64,000 bases of DNA, taken from the NCBI GenBank assembly GCA_025330725.1, contig JAIWND010000056.1, positions 43,693-107,692 of the forward strand, given 5' to 3'. The position numbers and the translations under genes are program-made. Positions 13,557 to 26,800 of this stretch are shown in pieces; the first letter of the stretch is position 1; each line of letters opens with the position of its first letter. Origin of the DNA: Chlamydoabsidia padenii (lineage: Eukaryota > Mucoromycota > Mucoromycetes > Mucorales > Cunninghamellaceae). The notes below the pieces were generated by a model. It had not been told where the DNA came from, searched no databases, and was given only the letters and a program-made list of their open reading frames with translations.

Positions 13557-15790
13557 AGAGTCAGTATCCATTGGATTGGATCCCATTATCACAACTTACA
13601 AAAGTCAATACTCGTTTGCATTGGTTCTTTAGGTATCCGCAACAATCCATAATACATCAGGGCCATGGCGAAATGAATAGATTGTAACCGAGTGCCTTCA
13701 TTCTTGTACATGTAATTGATTGCCTATACATACATACATACATACATACATACATACAAATGAGTATAGTTTCATCTATTCATCCTATTCGATTTTACCT
13801 GTTCAAACTGTAGAGTGACAAGTAGGACTTTGAAGTAAATCCAAGGCGCAGTCCCAGTAGGATCAAATAGCACAGGACCATAATTGATAATGAGCTGTTG
13901 CAAGTCATAAAGTGTGTATTTCTCTTCCCAGTAATTATGTTCGTCAAGATTTTCACGAATTAACGTGAGCTATCAAAAATCAAAACGATTAGCCATTTTT
14001 GTTTCTGTTATTGATGTCCTCCTTTTTTTTTTTTGCATTTACCTGGAGCCACAAGTAATCTTCAGCCGCTTTGATCACCGTACGATGGGTTTTTTTGTTT
14101 AGTCCACAACGTCCAAGGATTTTGGTGAGTATCAATTTGTAAGGATCCACTTTTTGATTCGAGTATTCCATCAGTTGAAAATCCATCATGACTCTGGCCT
14201 GGGTTTCCTGTGACAAACTATCAAACGTGCTATGTTAGTCAAGTGGGGGGGGGGTTTTTTTTTCTTCACTTACCAACGATTAGGGTTCGAAAGGTATTCC
14301 TTAATATAACCCACATAGCGAGATTGTGATTCAAACATGGATGGATGTTGGTCAATGTATTCGAGCATGAGATGTTCTTGACCACTTCGGAATGACATGT
14401 ATATGAAAGTCCAAATAGGCACATCTTGTACAATCTATCAAAAACAAAAAGTTAAGGTATACTGTTTCTTGTATATCCTTTTTTTTATTTATTTATTTAT
14501 TTTACTTACCTCTAAATCATCCTGCCATTGCCCATGTTTCTTGAACGTGAGTTTTAAATAAAATTGTAGTCGATGTAGGAAGGAAGGGTTTCCACCAGGT
14601 TTGATTTGATGAGCATGTTGTAACAGAATAGCATCCATATATTCCACCATCCTAATTATGAGAGATCCATTTAGTTATATAAATGCCAATCAATCTGTCT
14701 ATCTATATTATTATTATTACTTACTGAGATTCCAACCATGCCTTTGACCTTTTGATAAGAAGCCGTCTAGTATCCAAAGCCACATCCGAATCTGAAGCTA
14801 CATTCAGATAAGTGTTGATAAATCGTCCTTGAATCCTATCATTCACACTGGCTTCGCTTTCACCCGCCAACTTGTCTAATAATAGCCATGCATCAGTCAC
14901 CCGACGGTCCTTGGTCCGAGTGTCCATTGAATCAATATCCATGGATTGAGTGGCGAGTTCATCCATCGTGTTATTATTCACCATCACATTACTAAACGCC
15001 TTGATGATAGGATGATCCATGTTCTGGAGTCGTTTTTCGTTCGTTTCGATCACCACCTTTGCATACTCCTCCATTTGTTCACCAAGTTGAGATTTGAGTT
15101 TCATGTTGGTCGACTAGTTCAAAAACAAGTGAGTTAGTTCCCTTGGTTCCTATTTGATTCGTTCCTTTTTTATTACCATATTCATGAATTGAGCATGAGG
15201 ATCTGTTTCCTTTTGATGAGACGACGCCATAGCCTGGGTTTCCTTCACACGTGACATGAGATGCTTGAATTCTTTTTCAAACAACTTGTCTTGTAAATCA
15301 TCCACATGGCTATCCGTCTTTTGTCGTAGTTCTTCAATCGTGTCAATAATATCCATTTCGTGCCGTTGTTGCAAGTATCCCTATTATGATGACTAGAGTA
15401 TTAGTAACCCCCTTCCCTCCTGCCATGATATAGATTAGTGTTCAAAACTTGCCTCCACATCTGTATTGTTTATAATGTCTGGTCTGGGGACAAGGTGGAC
15501 TTTTTTAACAGCGTTAAGGTTTTGAGCTAGTTCTTGGCTATTGATTCCACCTTGTGCCAACAAGTAATGCCTATATCAAAATTAGAATATTAAGATTTAA
15601 TTGTTTCGTTTTATTATTGTCAGTGTACTTACCCTTGTGCGAGAAGCTGAGGGTTGGTTTTGAGGCGTTTAGACATGGTTTCCGTTTCCTTGCGAATCTG
15701 AGACACGTCTCTTTTCAATGTTGGTAAAGGTTCCGAGCCAACCAGTAATTCGGACGTTTCTGAGAGTTGTTTAAAATTGAAGGATACCAT
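12146..15790 (-). CDS. NIC96: Nucleoporin Nup93/Nic96 family
   Basis: Scaffold nucleoporin of the inner ring of the nuclear pore complex, which binds the Nup62-type channel trimer through its N terminus and large scaffold nucleoporins through its helical body. The start at 15790 gives MVSFNFKQLSETSELL, a short amphipathic N-terminal segment followed by a predicted coiled coil, as in Nic96. Upstream in-frame codons are T-rich leader. Helical exons follow. Diagnostic is the exon at about 13800-13860 encoding GTAPWIYFKVLLVTLQFEQ, the conserved Nic96 W-x-x-FK...QFE segment. The terminal exons encode RLKVLEKESNALIAFSGM and SNRKVDED, ending in TGA at 12146-12148. The gene has many short introns, several holding (GA)n, (ACAT)n or poly-A/T tracts. 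The length (3.6 kb with introns) suits a protein of roughly 850-900 residues. Confidence 0.87.
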
Positions 15791-16767
15791 GTGGCGATCG
15801 AGGTGGTGGTGGAAGAAGAAGAAAATGACAACAGAGTGGCTAGTCAAGTGGATGATTAGTATTTGGTACGTGTTTTTTTTATAAAAAAGAAAGTGTCGTT
15901 TTATTAACTACTTACTATTTAAAAGGTGTTCAGGTGGGAAAGATGTTGCCTTGATTGAATGCAAGCGATCAAAAGGATGGAAAGAGGGAAAATTGAGGTG
16001 AGGGGCAAAACAAACAAAAAAAAAAAAAAAAAAATGAAAAATTGAATGACCGCAAAGCGGGGTGTAAAATAGTATCCACACCAAAGCAGTTTTTTGGTAT
16101 GTTGGCATGAAAAAAAAAAAAAAAAACATAAACTTTTAGGTCAATGAAGTGAATCGAATTAGTATCAATCTAAAGAGTAAAAAAGAATAAGAATAAGAAG
16201 TGAATGATACCTTTCAAGGTAAACGAGGTCTGCTCATGAAGGGAAGGAGAATGCAAACCCATCGTCTGTCCATCATCCAGCTTTATAGTTTTAGCAATGG
16301 AACCATAAGAACAGATTCTTAATGTGCAAACCAGCGATGATAGATGACGGGATTTTTTTTGTTCGTGTAATCATTTGCAAAAGGGAGAACGACCATGAAG
16401 GTTACACTTTGTTGAACACATGGAAATATACATATATATATAGGTCATATACAAGATCTCACACCACAGCAAAGGTGGATGATTCTTCAATTGAACTATC
16501 ACATAGATCAAGTTGATTTCGAAGCTCCAAAAGATAAAGAAGATCCGAGAATGAGATGTGCCGGAGATTTAAATTACCAATCCAGTAATGATCGACGCTG
16601 GCTGGTGTCATTAGTATTTTCTACCTTTTATCACAAGCGAAATGTCCTGGCTTTTAAAAAAAAGTTTTTCCTCGTTTGTTACACTGTGTGTCACCTACTC
16701 ATCTTTTCTTAAAAAATTGTTCACAAGCGCCCGTATTCTTCTTCTTCTTCTTCTTCAACTTGCAACT
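15791..16767. promoter_or_regulatory. Divergent upstream region of Nup93 and the seven-helix protein gene
   Basis: Almost 1 kb between two divergently transcribed genes. It contains poly-A/T runs (16016-16035, 16110-16126), a TA-rich tract at 16431-16442 and a CT-rich leader (16739-16756) immediately upstream of the plus-strand ATG, a common pyrimidine-rich fungal promoter arrangement. No specific operator is recognised. Confidence 0.4.
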
Positions 16768-18478
16768 ATGAGTTTTGAGGTTACAGGATCACACGAATTC
16801 TCTTATACACCTCAACCCGACAGTGGAGAGATCGCTTCAGAAGTGATTGGTCTACTAGGCATCACCGTGATGTGTGCCTTATTTGGTATCAAGACTTACA
16901 ATGTTCAATACAAGTATCTCTCTTATTCTCGATGGTTAGTTTTATTACTCTACATGTGCTCATGGGCATTCACTGTCACTGGTTTGACACTGATGCTGAC
17001 GAACAACGGCAAGTCCCATTCATTTGTTTTGTTTTTTGATATTCCGATATTAACACCGCTCGGGGCTGTCCTCTTTTAGGAAACTATCTGTCATGCCTAT
17101 TGGCCGAATTAACTTGTGATATCTTTTATTCTGGAACGAAGATTTTAATGTATTGTTGGTAAGGTCCCCCCCCCCCACACACACACACACTCAAAAAATA
17201 AAAATAAAAAATAGGTGGATCACTGATACTTTTTATTAGGTTGATTGAAAAAGTGTGGGTGGTCAATGCAGGTAGAGCCTCGCGATGGCAGACTAAATCT
17301 TATCGATTCCATGTGTTACTCCTTGCCCCTTATATTGCTATTTTCTCACTCATGGTAAAAGATAGTGTGGCTCCTCCTTTTTTTATTCACTTTTTTTTTT
17401 TTTTTTTTCTGGTTTAGATCATTTTCCATAATGCCTGGTTACTTGATGATGGTATCTGCATGATTGGTTTACAACCTATTGCCAGTGTTCCTTTGATTGT
17501 AAGTAGAGGATGATGATAACAAGATAGTTTTCTGATTTCTTTTTTCTTTCTATGTTATTAGGCCTATGATTTTGTAAGTCCGCCTCCTTTTCTGTCGTAA
17601 AGTCAACGTTTTAAAACTTACCCCTTTTTTAGATATTCAACCTCTACATGACAGTATTATTCGTTCTACCACTAATGAAGATTGGCAATGATACCAATAT
17701 GGATTGGAAACAATCAAGATTACATGAAGTAGCCAAACGAACCATGTGGGCGTCCGTGGTATGCTTGGTCGCCTCCTTTGCAAATGTAACCGCGCTGGCC
17801 ATTCTCGGCGGTATAGAACGTGGTGTGGTCTGTCTGACCTGTTGTTTCGTCGATGTCATGGTCAATGTCGTGACAGTGCATTGGGTGACTTCACAACCTT
17901 CCGGGAAGACGACAAGGGACAATGTGCTAGGTCAACCTCTGAGTGGTGGGAGTAGTGGAAACCCTTATGAAGATGATACCAAACCGCCCGTTACGAAACC
18001 GCCATCACCAATTGTGGCCACTACCGTCAATGGGTTCCCTAATGATAAAAAGAAACGGTTTCGATTCGATCCTGTGAATGAACAATATGGTGAATTCGGG
18101 GGTACGACGTGGCCAGATCAGCATGCAACAACTGATAATAATAATCATTATAATGCCAATCATTACATGTCTGCCACCAATAATCAAATCTACACGTCTC
18201 CTGCTGCTGCCAATAATCATTCTGCTACCAATGGGGCAAAGACATCCGCAGAGTATCATCATCATCATCAACTACCTGCTTATCAACCTTCTAATTCAAC
18301 AACAGGACATAGCAACCCCTATCATTTCATGAATGGTCGATTTGTCATGGTATCTGAACGAGAAGACGATGATTTCCAAACCACTAGTCAAACTTCCTCT
18401 ATTCAAGAATCACATAGTAGCAAAAGGTCTTTGACTAAAATCCCATCCAATGCTTCATCGTATCATCACAATCGTTAG
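16768..18478 (+). CDS. Seven-transmembrane protein with a low-complexity cytoplasmic tail (function unknown)
   Basis: Start ATG at 16768 after a CT-rich leader, stop TAG at 18476. Exons carry hydrophobic segments consistent with seven membrane helices: two in exon 1 (around EVIGLLGITVMCALFGI and WLVLLLYMCSWAFTVTGL), then segments around CLLAELTCDIFYSGTKI, FHVLLLAPYIAIFSLM, PLIAYDFIFNLYMTVLFVLPL, ASVVCLVASFANVTALAI and GVVCLTCCFVDVMVNVVTV. The remaining 140 or so residues are a polar tail rich in Asn, His, Ser and Thr. I do not recognise the family. The topology resembles a GPCR-like or sensor membrane protein, but no ligand or G-protein motif is seen. The first intron (17009-17079) begins GC rather than GT (GCAAGT...TTTTAG), and using it restores the frame. 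Confidence 0.75.
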
Positions 18479-18652
18479 TCACACAAAGAGGAGAGAGAGA
18501 TGAAAAGAGACAAGCGGATAGATGCCCTTCATTCTTCTCTTTTTTCTTTCTTTATTCCCCACCCAATACCTATTACGATCAAATACACACTTTATTTATT
18601 AAAATAAAATAATAATAAAAAAAAACCCTTATTATTGCACATGTAACTGTAT

Positions 18653-20959
18653 CTAGGGAAGGCTATTGTCATAGGATCGGAAAAAATGATGTTTGGATCG
18701 TTTTTTAGCCCCAGTTTCTTGTTGCATTAGTCGTTTTGGTGTTGAGCTTTGGTGGTGAAGATCGAGGGCAAAGTGATAATCCGTGTGTTCATCTACTTGT
18801 TCGAGGGGTATGGGTTCATGACACTTGTCACACGTCCATGTTGTGCCAGGGGGTAATTCAACGAGTGGATCATGGTAATTACTGATCGATTGTGTTATCA
18901 GGCGGGATGATGCCATCAAGGGTTTGACGGTATGATCCCTTGTTGTCGTCATGCTGTTGGTTGCCAAGGGGGTAAAGAATTCACTAATGGTATGATTGGT
19001 CAGAGGCGCCAATTGAGTCGCCATAATGGTGAGTGTAGAGCATGGAAGCAGGTCAGGTATGATATCAGTAAACATCGTTGTCACTTTTTGCTGTATCTTT
19101 TCTAGGTAAAGAAGGCAGAATCAGTATATTTTATCCCTCCCCCCATGAAGATTACTTTTTGTTTTCTTTTACTTGAAGTGGCAGATTGAGCTTTCAGTGC
19201 CATTGCTGTTGACCTAGATCGGCTGCATTGACAACTGACACTTTGATAGAATATCTAATTTGGAAAGGGGTTGGTCTATATATACATGCATTGTTTCCTA
19301 TTCAACTTACAAGTAGTGTTTTTGGCCAAGTGTGGTGTTCCTCCCAGTTCCTCATCACCCTTGTATGTAGTTCTGCAGAGAGAATAGGATACCAAGGAAC
19401 AAGATCCTTTTCATTACAGAGTGGTAGGCGAAAGTGTTTAGATGCCACCAGGGACGTTGGTGCCTTGTTCAAGATGACTATGACAACAAGTTGGTTAATA
19501 GTGTCAGTTATTATATATCCTTACCTTCTTCGTGATCTATCCCTCTTATTATATTGTATAACCATAAGCCAGAGGATTCATTAAAGTCTTTTTGTAAGTC
19601 TTTTAACGCGTATTGCCTATAAAAAAGGATCAGTACCATGGACATGAGCCCCTCCCTTTCAATAATCAGCTTACCATAAATCACCAGCAGTTTTAATGTT
19701 GTACTTGGTTCCCACTGACTGACCAAACTTTCCACCAAGGTTTCGTATCTTGGTGAATGGAATATCCTTCATAAATTCGGATGCAATATGTTGTCGAATA
19801 ATAGTCTATTGGAAGGTAAGGTAAACCCCCCCCCATTAATGTCAAGCGGTAGGTCCCCATGAGTAATATTTTACCTGTTTGTTTGGCTTATTCCTACTTG
19901 ACCCCAACTTTGCCAATACTTTATTATGTGCAATACCTAAATTAAAGAATGAGTGTTTTGACTTTTTTTTTATTTTTATTTTTAAATGCTATCCTGTCTT
20001 TCTTTACCTGCTGAGCAAGTATAACCAAGTTCATCAAACACATGTTTCCGTATTTCCCCCGTCAGTTGTGAGGCAACAAATAGCTGAATATCAAACCAAG
20101 AGACAGGGTCATAATAAGAAGCATCAGTGTCGCGTCGTTCCTTTTCTTTACTACTTGGAATCACATGATTTAAAGACGTCCAGTCCAAAAAAAAGGTGCC
20201 CACCTGTGACACTGGTAATCCATGAGCGTCTAGTAAGGCCGGGTGGGCTGGCAAGTAGTCTTGTACGAGTCGTTCGTTCACCTGATCCGTCACGTCCATG
20301 AACGCTTCGTCTGCACCCAATTTTTGCAAGAGACCCGAGTGTTGTTTAAAAATGTGAAAGAGTTTTTTCCCTGCCGTGTGATAAACGTCCAAGGAGGTTT
20401 TGTGTGTGGAGATGGATGGGTTGTCATGGTATTTCGCTTCTGTCTCATTTGGTGCATAGGTGGGTACATGGACCAAAGTGATATCTAATCAATCATTCCA
20501 CCAAGAAGAGAAAAAAAGTGAGATGTTGTTGTGGGGGCGTTGATAAATGTAGATATACCTGGACATAGTCGTTTGGCTTCTTCGGCAGAGATCATTCGAC
20601 TGACACCATAAGCACGAGCTGGATAATTAACTAGGGTGAAATAATAAAACCAAGTTGGTGGAGAGAGAGAGAGAGTTGACATGTCAATTACCTGCTAAAA
20701 GATTTGTCCATTGCTGAACGGCCACTGGTTTACTAGAATCAAGACCTAGACGGACCTCCTCTATGTTAAATAAAGCGAGTTTATACTGTGCGTTATATTT
20801 AATCACCTTGTCAACTTTACCTACTTGACTATAAAAACAATCTTCCCACAAAAAAAGTTAGCCAGCAGTAAGAGAGAGCAAGTGTCGTTCAACTGATTTA
20901 CCGAGATCAACGTGAATGATACATTTTGACGTTTTCAAACAGTCTGGAAGTGTGGACAT
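18653..20959 (-). CDS. RAD30: DNA polymerase eta (Y family translesion polymerase) with UBZ finger
   Basis: Translesion DNA polymerase that copies past UV photoproducts, recruited to stalled forks by ubiquitinated PCNA. The start (20959) gives MSTLPDCLKTSKCIIHVDL. Three short exons then join as HVDL-DCFYSQV-EEVRLGLD, supplying the first catalytic Asp of the palm. AVNYPARAYGVSRM and the LGADEAFMDVT segment (Asp-Glu catalytic pair) follow, then a helix-hairpin-helix/little-finger region (AHNKVLAKLGSSRNKPNKQT, IRNLGGKFGQ). The last exon has a single UBZ-type zinc finger, WTCDKCHEPIPLEQVDEHTDYHFA (Cys2-His2 spacing), then a basic tail KKRSKHHFFR that resembles a degenerate PIP box. A second FF motif, HTISEFF, lies N-terminal to the UBZ. 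It is divergent from the neighbouring membrane protein gene only at their 3' ends (convergent, 170 bp apart). Confidence 0.92.
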
Positions 20960-21126
20960 TGAATCGCAAGTGGGTAAACAAACAAAAAAAGAAAGAAGCA
21001 GTGAGGCACAGCACAAGGAAAAAGAAATCCCGCACTGGTCCCTTTTTTGGAAGAGACCCTTCTCAATAGATGATATGCTTATTTATTTATTATTAGTAAA
21101 CAAAAGTGTTGCTCACTATTTGTCTT

Positions 21127-21366
21127 TCAAACAGTGGTAGCTTCAGGGGAAACTGGGATTACTGGGGATGGCATTTTGGATGGAGAAGGCTTCTTGGGTG
21201 GAGTAGGCGTTTCGGGAGGCCCCTTAGGCTTCTCATTGCCTTTAAAAAAATTACTGAAGAAAGAAGCAACTAACTCGCGTTTGTTACTACCCAATGGAGC
21301 GGCTTGAATGAGCACGGTTAGAGTCACCAATAGCAAGAATGTGAACTGGAGAAATGTGAAGCGCAT
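21127..21366 (-). CDS. Small secreted peptide precursor (79 aa)
   Basis: The ATG at 21366 opens an N-terminal signal peptide (basic MRFTF, then about 16 hydrophobic residues, ending VLIQAAP). The next feature is a dibasic KR in SNKREL, a likely Kex2-type cleavage site. The mature part has SFFSNFFKG and then a Pro/Lys/Ser-rich repeat-like tail (PETPTPPKKPSPSKMPSP). No cysteines. It is a single exon with a stop at 21127. No family is recognised. The layout matches fungal small secreted proteins or peptide precursors and is echoed by the 66-aa protein at 29292. Confidence 0.6.
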   Translation of the reverse strand: MRFTFLQFTFLLLVTLTVLIQAAPLGSNKRELVASFFSNFFKGNEKPKGPPETPTPPKKPSPSKMPSPVIPVSPEATTV

Positions 21367-21898
21367 CTTTTTTTTGTTGTTGTTGTAAACGAAAAAGAGA
21401 GGGGAACAAAAACGTATTTATCTTTGATGGGAAAGAAGGACTTGCATATGTGGAAGTTATCCATTAAGGGGCGACTTCATTTGAATACAGTACTTTGGAA
21501 TAACAATGGTTACTAGAGACAAAATGGAATATGTAGTGTTTGGTTTCTATGTGATAAAGAAACTGGATACTCTTTTCGTCTTTGCTTGCAGAAAAGCAAG
21601 AGGCAAGACAAGTAGGTGGAATCTATTCGTGTAGATACCCATGCATGTAATGTTTAATTACTCCATCACAAGGACTACCTTGAAATAAAAGTCAAATTTT
21701 AATGCTTATTATAAATTAATCAATCTTCCAGTCCCTGACAGATATAGCGGAACTACTACCCTTTTCGGGAAAAGGTGACTATAAACGGAGTTTAGATGCA
21801 TTATGGTTTGCATGAATCTTGTTTTTTTCCCATCAATCCTTAACATAATACTTTTATTTCAAAACATAAAACAAGGGTAGGGGAGAGTAAGCTAATCA
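21367..21898. other. Intergenic spacer between secreted peptide and Osh gene
   Basis: About 530 bases without a gene. It contains the upstream region of the minus-strand secreted peptide gene and the 3' flank of the Osh-type gene, including a hairpin-prone ACCCTTTTCGGGAAAAGGT segment near 21757-21775. No repeat family member is recognised. Confidence 0.4.
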
Positions 21899-23471
21899 TT
21901 AGAGCATGACTGTCATGGGAGTGGGTAAAGTAGCTAGAGATGGGGTGGATAATAAACGTTGTTGATCTTGGGTAAAGAGACTTGATACCAACTTGATTTC
22001 AGCCTCCATTGGATTCTTTGAATCAATTCTACGTAATAAGACAGGGTAAAAAACAATGAGCACCTTGAACTATCAAAAAACAGTTTCACTTACAATGTAT
22101 GGTACTTGAATTCAAAAGTATTATCATCGCGACGAGTGAAATACCGAGGATGGTAGAACTGATCCTTCTTGGTACGTTGAGTCTCTTCCAGGGCAGATTT
22201 ATGCACAGTAGCCAGATCAAGATTATTGGATTGGATGGCTTGTGTGACAGGGGCCCATAATCGGCGAGATTCCATGGGTTCCTGGTCTTGCTCGGTAAGT
22301 ACTCGTTTGCATACAATAGGTGAAGTAGCAGCATCAAAAAAGATTGTCTTGGTATTATCCTTTATAGGAACCAATAACAACATATGAGTGAATGTTCCTC
22401 ATTGATATGGGATTACCTTTCTTGGGGTTTTGATAAAGATTTGTCCTGTCCATTGTCCTGTGATCTCATACATCACTTTCTGGCTGGATACTTGTTTGAT
22501 CTTGCCTGTCACAGAGTTGACTTGTCCCGAGAAAAAGCCCTTTTCATAGAAGAAAATAAAAAGAAGGAGAGAAAAAGACGCTCAATTAAACTGACTGATT
22601 TCTTTTTCTGCGGGGGGGGGAAGAGTTACCTTTGTTTTAAAGTCCAGTTCACAAATAAGGTCGGAAGAAGGACAATGTACTTTGCATTTATCACCTAATT
22701 CCAATACCATCTTACCAACTAGGAGGGGTGTTCATTAGTATATATCACTATCGAAGGGAAGAAATCACTTACATAAAATACCTTTAGCATAAACATTAGG
22801 CATGGTGATATCATAACGTTCATCAGCATGATGAGCCAAGACAATATTGGAGGCACCTTCCATCATGGTAGCAGCACTATTACCTAGAAACTTGGCCCGA
22901 GGACATATATCACCTTGAATATAAATCCCGTTCTCAGGATTAGCAAAATAATAGACACTACGAGGCGGATGATGAGACACTTGTTCAGCAATATAGTAAC
23001 CTCGACTGCCATTGATAGGATAATCCCAACCACATTTGAATACTTCACCAAGGATGGGATTATAAGGTTTCTTGACACCCTACATGAAAAAAACAAGAAT
23101 TGGATGTGGATGTACAGAGATGAATACTTTATTACCTTGGGTTTAATATGCCAGCCTGATAAGAAGTATTGAACCACACCAAGGAATCGATTCACTGGGT
23201 CTGATTGAGTATTTGCCCTAAGAAGAACGTAAGTTGCCGAGTTTTTTTCTGAGAGAGAAGTATGTACTTACTTTAACAAAAGATCAGGATGACTCATAAA
23301 ATCAGTGATACGTTCCAACATACTACGAGGCTCCAATACAAAAGTGGGTAGTGTGATTCGGTGAAGGTCCGTTCCTTTCCCTAGTTGTGCAATAATACCC
23401 AATAGAATGCTTTTGGATTCCTCTTCAAGAACTTCAGTACAATCATCATCAGTATTCAGTTCATGAGTCAT
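21899..23471 (-). CDS. Oxysterol-binding-protein-related lipid transfer protein (Osh type, ORD only)
   Basis: Cytosolic sterol/PI4P or phosphatidylserine/PI4P exchanger acting at membrane contact sites. The start at 23471 gives MTHELNTDDD. The track continues as LPTFVLEPRSMLERITDFM, then NRFLGVVQYFLSGWHIKPK, PYNPILGEVF and the family signature EQVSHHPP. It goes on through a beta-barrel region and ends IDSKNPMEAEIKLVSSL...TPMTVML. There is no PH, ankyrin or GOLD region, so this is a short ORP like yeast Osh4-Osh7. The LPTFVLEPRSMLE lid segment resembles Osh6/Osh7 more than Osh4, which would favour phosphatidylserine transport, but that subdivision is inference. Eight or so exons. The upstream region is now interrupted by the MULE at 23852. 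Confidence 0.88.
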
Positions 23472-23843
23472 GATGATTATTTTGAGGGAAAAAAAAAAAA
23501 AAAAAGACAAAAGATAGTGGGGAAGGTTTTATGAAAGATGAGATTTCATTCAAACCTCCTTTTCATGCGATGACTTGAGAAAGCCCCGTTTGATTGCTTG
23601 TACTGATGAAATCTCAAAAAAGGGGTTATAAAATCAGAAAAGAGTGTATCAGAGGACATCAAAAGGAGAAGAGGATGTTAAACCAATGAATCGGGGCCGA
23701 TAAAGGATCTTCATGTGAGCACTGTTTTATAGAGTCATTAAAATCAGGTTCATGTCAAGTAGTGATACCCCACTTTGAATCGTCCCCCTGGGGTAAAAAA
23801 AATGTAACCTATTTTCAAATCCCGCCCAATCTGCTTATCATCC

Positions 23844-23851
23844 GTGTGAAC
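23844..23851. repeat. Target-site duplication, left copy (GTGTGAAC)
   Basis: 8-bp direct repeat immediately outside the left terminal inverted repeat of the MULE. The same eight bases follow the right terminus at 27591-27598. An 8-9 bp duplication is the norm for Mutator-like elements. Confidence 0.9.
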
Positions 23852-26800
23852 GGGGAATGCTCCGCGCAGGACCACTCCCACAGGACTAAACAACAAGACG
23901 GAATTTAAAATACGTCTCGCGCAGGACCTAAGAAAAGTCGGACGTTGAATTACCGGTGGGAAGGGCCTGTGACAGGTGAGTAGTGAATGGACCAGAAAAT
24001 ATTCCCATATTTAATGCCGCTACCGATTTCTTTCGCTTTTCTTCTCCATTTTGTTAATTCACTTCAGACATCAGTTTACTCTTTTTTATGGTAATACCCT
24101 TTATATCCTTTTATATACTATCTCCTTCCAACCAGTATAAATAGCCTTATTATTTTACTCAATAAAGATCTATCTTACATTTAACCAACTACTCGACTTT
24201 TTAACATTACGTTTTTTAACAATCTACTAAGCTTATAGTCAACATGTCCTCTAAACAATCTCTCCTCCCTACTCTTGGAATGGAATTCTCGACAATTAAT
24301 GATTGTAGAACCTTTATTCAGGCATACGCTAAACAACAGGGTTTTGCGACTGGCACCACTTCAAGCAACAACAACTTGGGAAAACTCTCTTTGGCTTGTG
24401 TTCATCACGGTCAGTATCGCAAAGGGAAATCAACAAACGACGAAGATAATAAATCCGCAGTGCACGACGACGACATCATTGATCTTACCAAGAAGGTTTC
24501 CTCTGTCTCTGTCAAGAAACGCAATTGTAAAACTGGCCGGATTGGATGTCCTGTGAACTTCTTCTTCTACCGTGGCCGCGACGACACCCAGCAGTTTAGG
24601 CTAACAAAGATGGAACTGGAGCACAACCACCCCATGGCATTATCTCAAGCGACTTACCATGTGCATCGCAAGCTGGACGATCAACAAGAAGCGAAGGTTT
24701 GGGATATGGTGTCAGCAAAAATACCACCTAGGGCGATCGTGGATCTTATGGCTCGGGATGGTGGAAATATGATCGCCAAAGATGTCGCTAACTTGAATCA
24801 ACGACGATTTGCTGGATTGGATAACGCTGGATGCAAGGACATGGGCGGGTTTATAAACTATTTGGAAGCCAATGGATACGAGGTGCGCTGGTTAAAGGAT
24901 TCCGTCAACCGTACTGTGTGCTTCTTCTTTACTCACGAAAAGTGTATGCATATGGCAAGACGATTCAACGAGGTGGTGGTGGTGGACGCTACTTACAAGA
25001 CCAATCAGTTCCGCCTTCCTTTTGTCAACATGGTTGGGGTGAACAATGTGGGGTGCGACGACAAAACACTGGCCAACTTTGCAATCGCTGGTGCCTGGAT
25101 GGCGAAAGAATGCGAGGTGTCGTATACTTGGGTGATGGAACAACTACGAAACACTGTGTATATGGGTGGAAAGTGGCAACCTGGCTTATTTGTTACTGAC
25201 CAAGCGCAAGCTCTGATCAACGCTATCGAAAAAATATATCCTTTGTCTAACCATTTGCTATGCTATGTCCACTTGATGAAGAACATGAAAACCAACACAC
25301 TTCGCTACTTCACATCTGTCGAAGAATACAGCAAGGCGGAAATGGCATTCAAGAAAATGTGTCTTACGGAAACGCAAGAAGGTTTCGACAGTGCTTATGA
25401 AACATTGGTTGACTTGGCCCTGAAATTTACAAACGACAAAGGTGTGGCTGTGAAGGCATTTCTCAACAGGTAATAAAATACGATACAGTAATCTTGACAT
25501 ACTGTATAACAACGAACTAACTCCCCATACTTATGTTTCTTTATAGGCTGATGGTGACCAAAGAAACCGATGCAAAGGACCTGGAGAAGATGAAAAAATT
25601 AATGAAGAAATGGGCTGGCATGCATGCCAATAAACTGGCTCATTTTGGCTGTCGTTCGACAAATCGGGTGGAAGGGGCACATGCGACCATGAAGTCGATT
25701 CTTTGGAATGCTGGAGGAAACCTACAAAAGGCATACGAAAGTATACACAAGTGGTATACTGGAATGGTAAGGAATCGGTTAATGGAGTAATATAAAGGGA
25801 TGCACCAAATTAACGTACTAATCCGAATGTTTTTTTTTTGTATTCATGCTAGCACGAAAATTCCAACAGGTTTTTGGATCGGTCTTTGCTCTTTTCTGAG
25901 ACAACATCGTTTGTCAGCTCGGTATATGTGAAAAGGGTTGCTCATCTTCGGTCAAGGGTGTCCACTTACGCATATAACAAGATCAAGATCGAAGTCGCTC
26001 TGGCCTGGGAATTCGACGAAAAGGATTATACCGACAAACATTCATGCACTTGCTCTCTCCGTCACGCCTTTTTGCTCCCATGCCGCCACATTATCTCTCG
26101 TGAACCCATTCCTGTGCCCATATCGATAATCAATAATCGATGGTTTGTCTCCGAGGAGCTACTTAGAGAAAATGCTTTGGACGAAGTGGGTAAGTTATTT
26201 GACAAAAAAAGGCAGGGTGCAGCAGTGATTATGTCTTGAAATGATCTAATCCCCTTTTTTTAACATTAAACACCATATAGCTGAAGAAGAAAATGATATC
26301 AAAGCCAAAGTTGTGGACACTCTCAAGAACAAGCTATACAGCCTCATCACTGAAATCGACGACAGCATTCAAGGTGTCACCAATCAAGAGATGGAAAGCG
26401 CAATCAAGCAACTTGAAGTGGTACGGGACGAACTGATCGGCCGGGATTCCTTCTCCATAATCCTTCCTCCTTCGCAAAAGAAGAACCCCCAAGGTCGACC
26501 AGCCTCAACAAAACGAACAGCCTCTCAGTTTGAAGTGGTGGATGCAACAACAAAGAAAAAGGCCAAACTACTTTCGAAAATGTAATGTATTTTTTTGGGG
26601 GGGGGCTTAAAGCAGATCGAAAGAAGAACTCACTTTTTTTTTCTTTTTCTTTTTTAGGGAAAACATGAAGGGAAAGGACACCAAACACAACAATCTTTGG
26701 CCAACTGTGTGTGTTGATAAGGTGGATTCTGTTTACAATCCCATGGCAGATGGTAACTGTGGATTTCGATCGCTTGCGATGGCGTTGGAAGGTGACGAAC

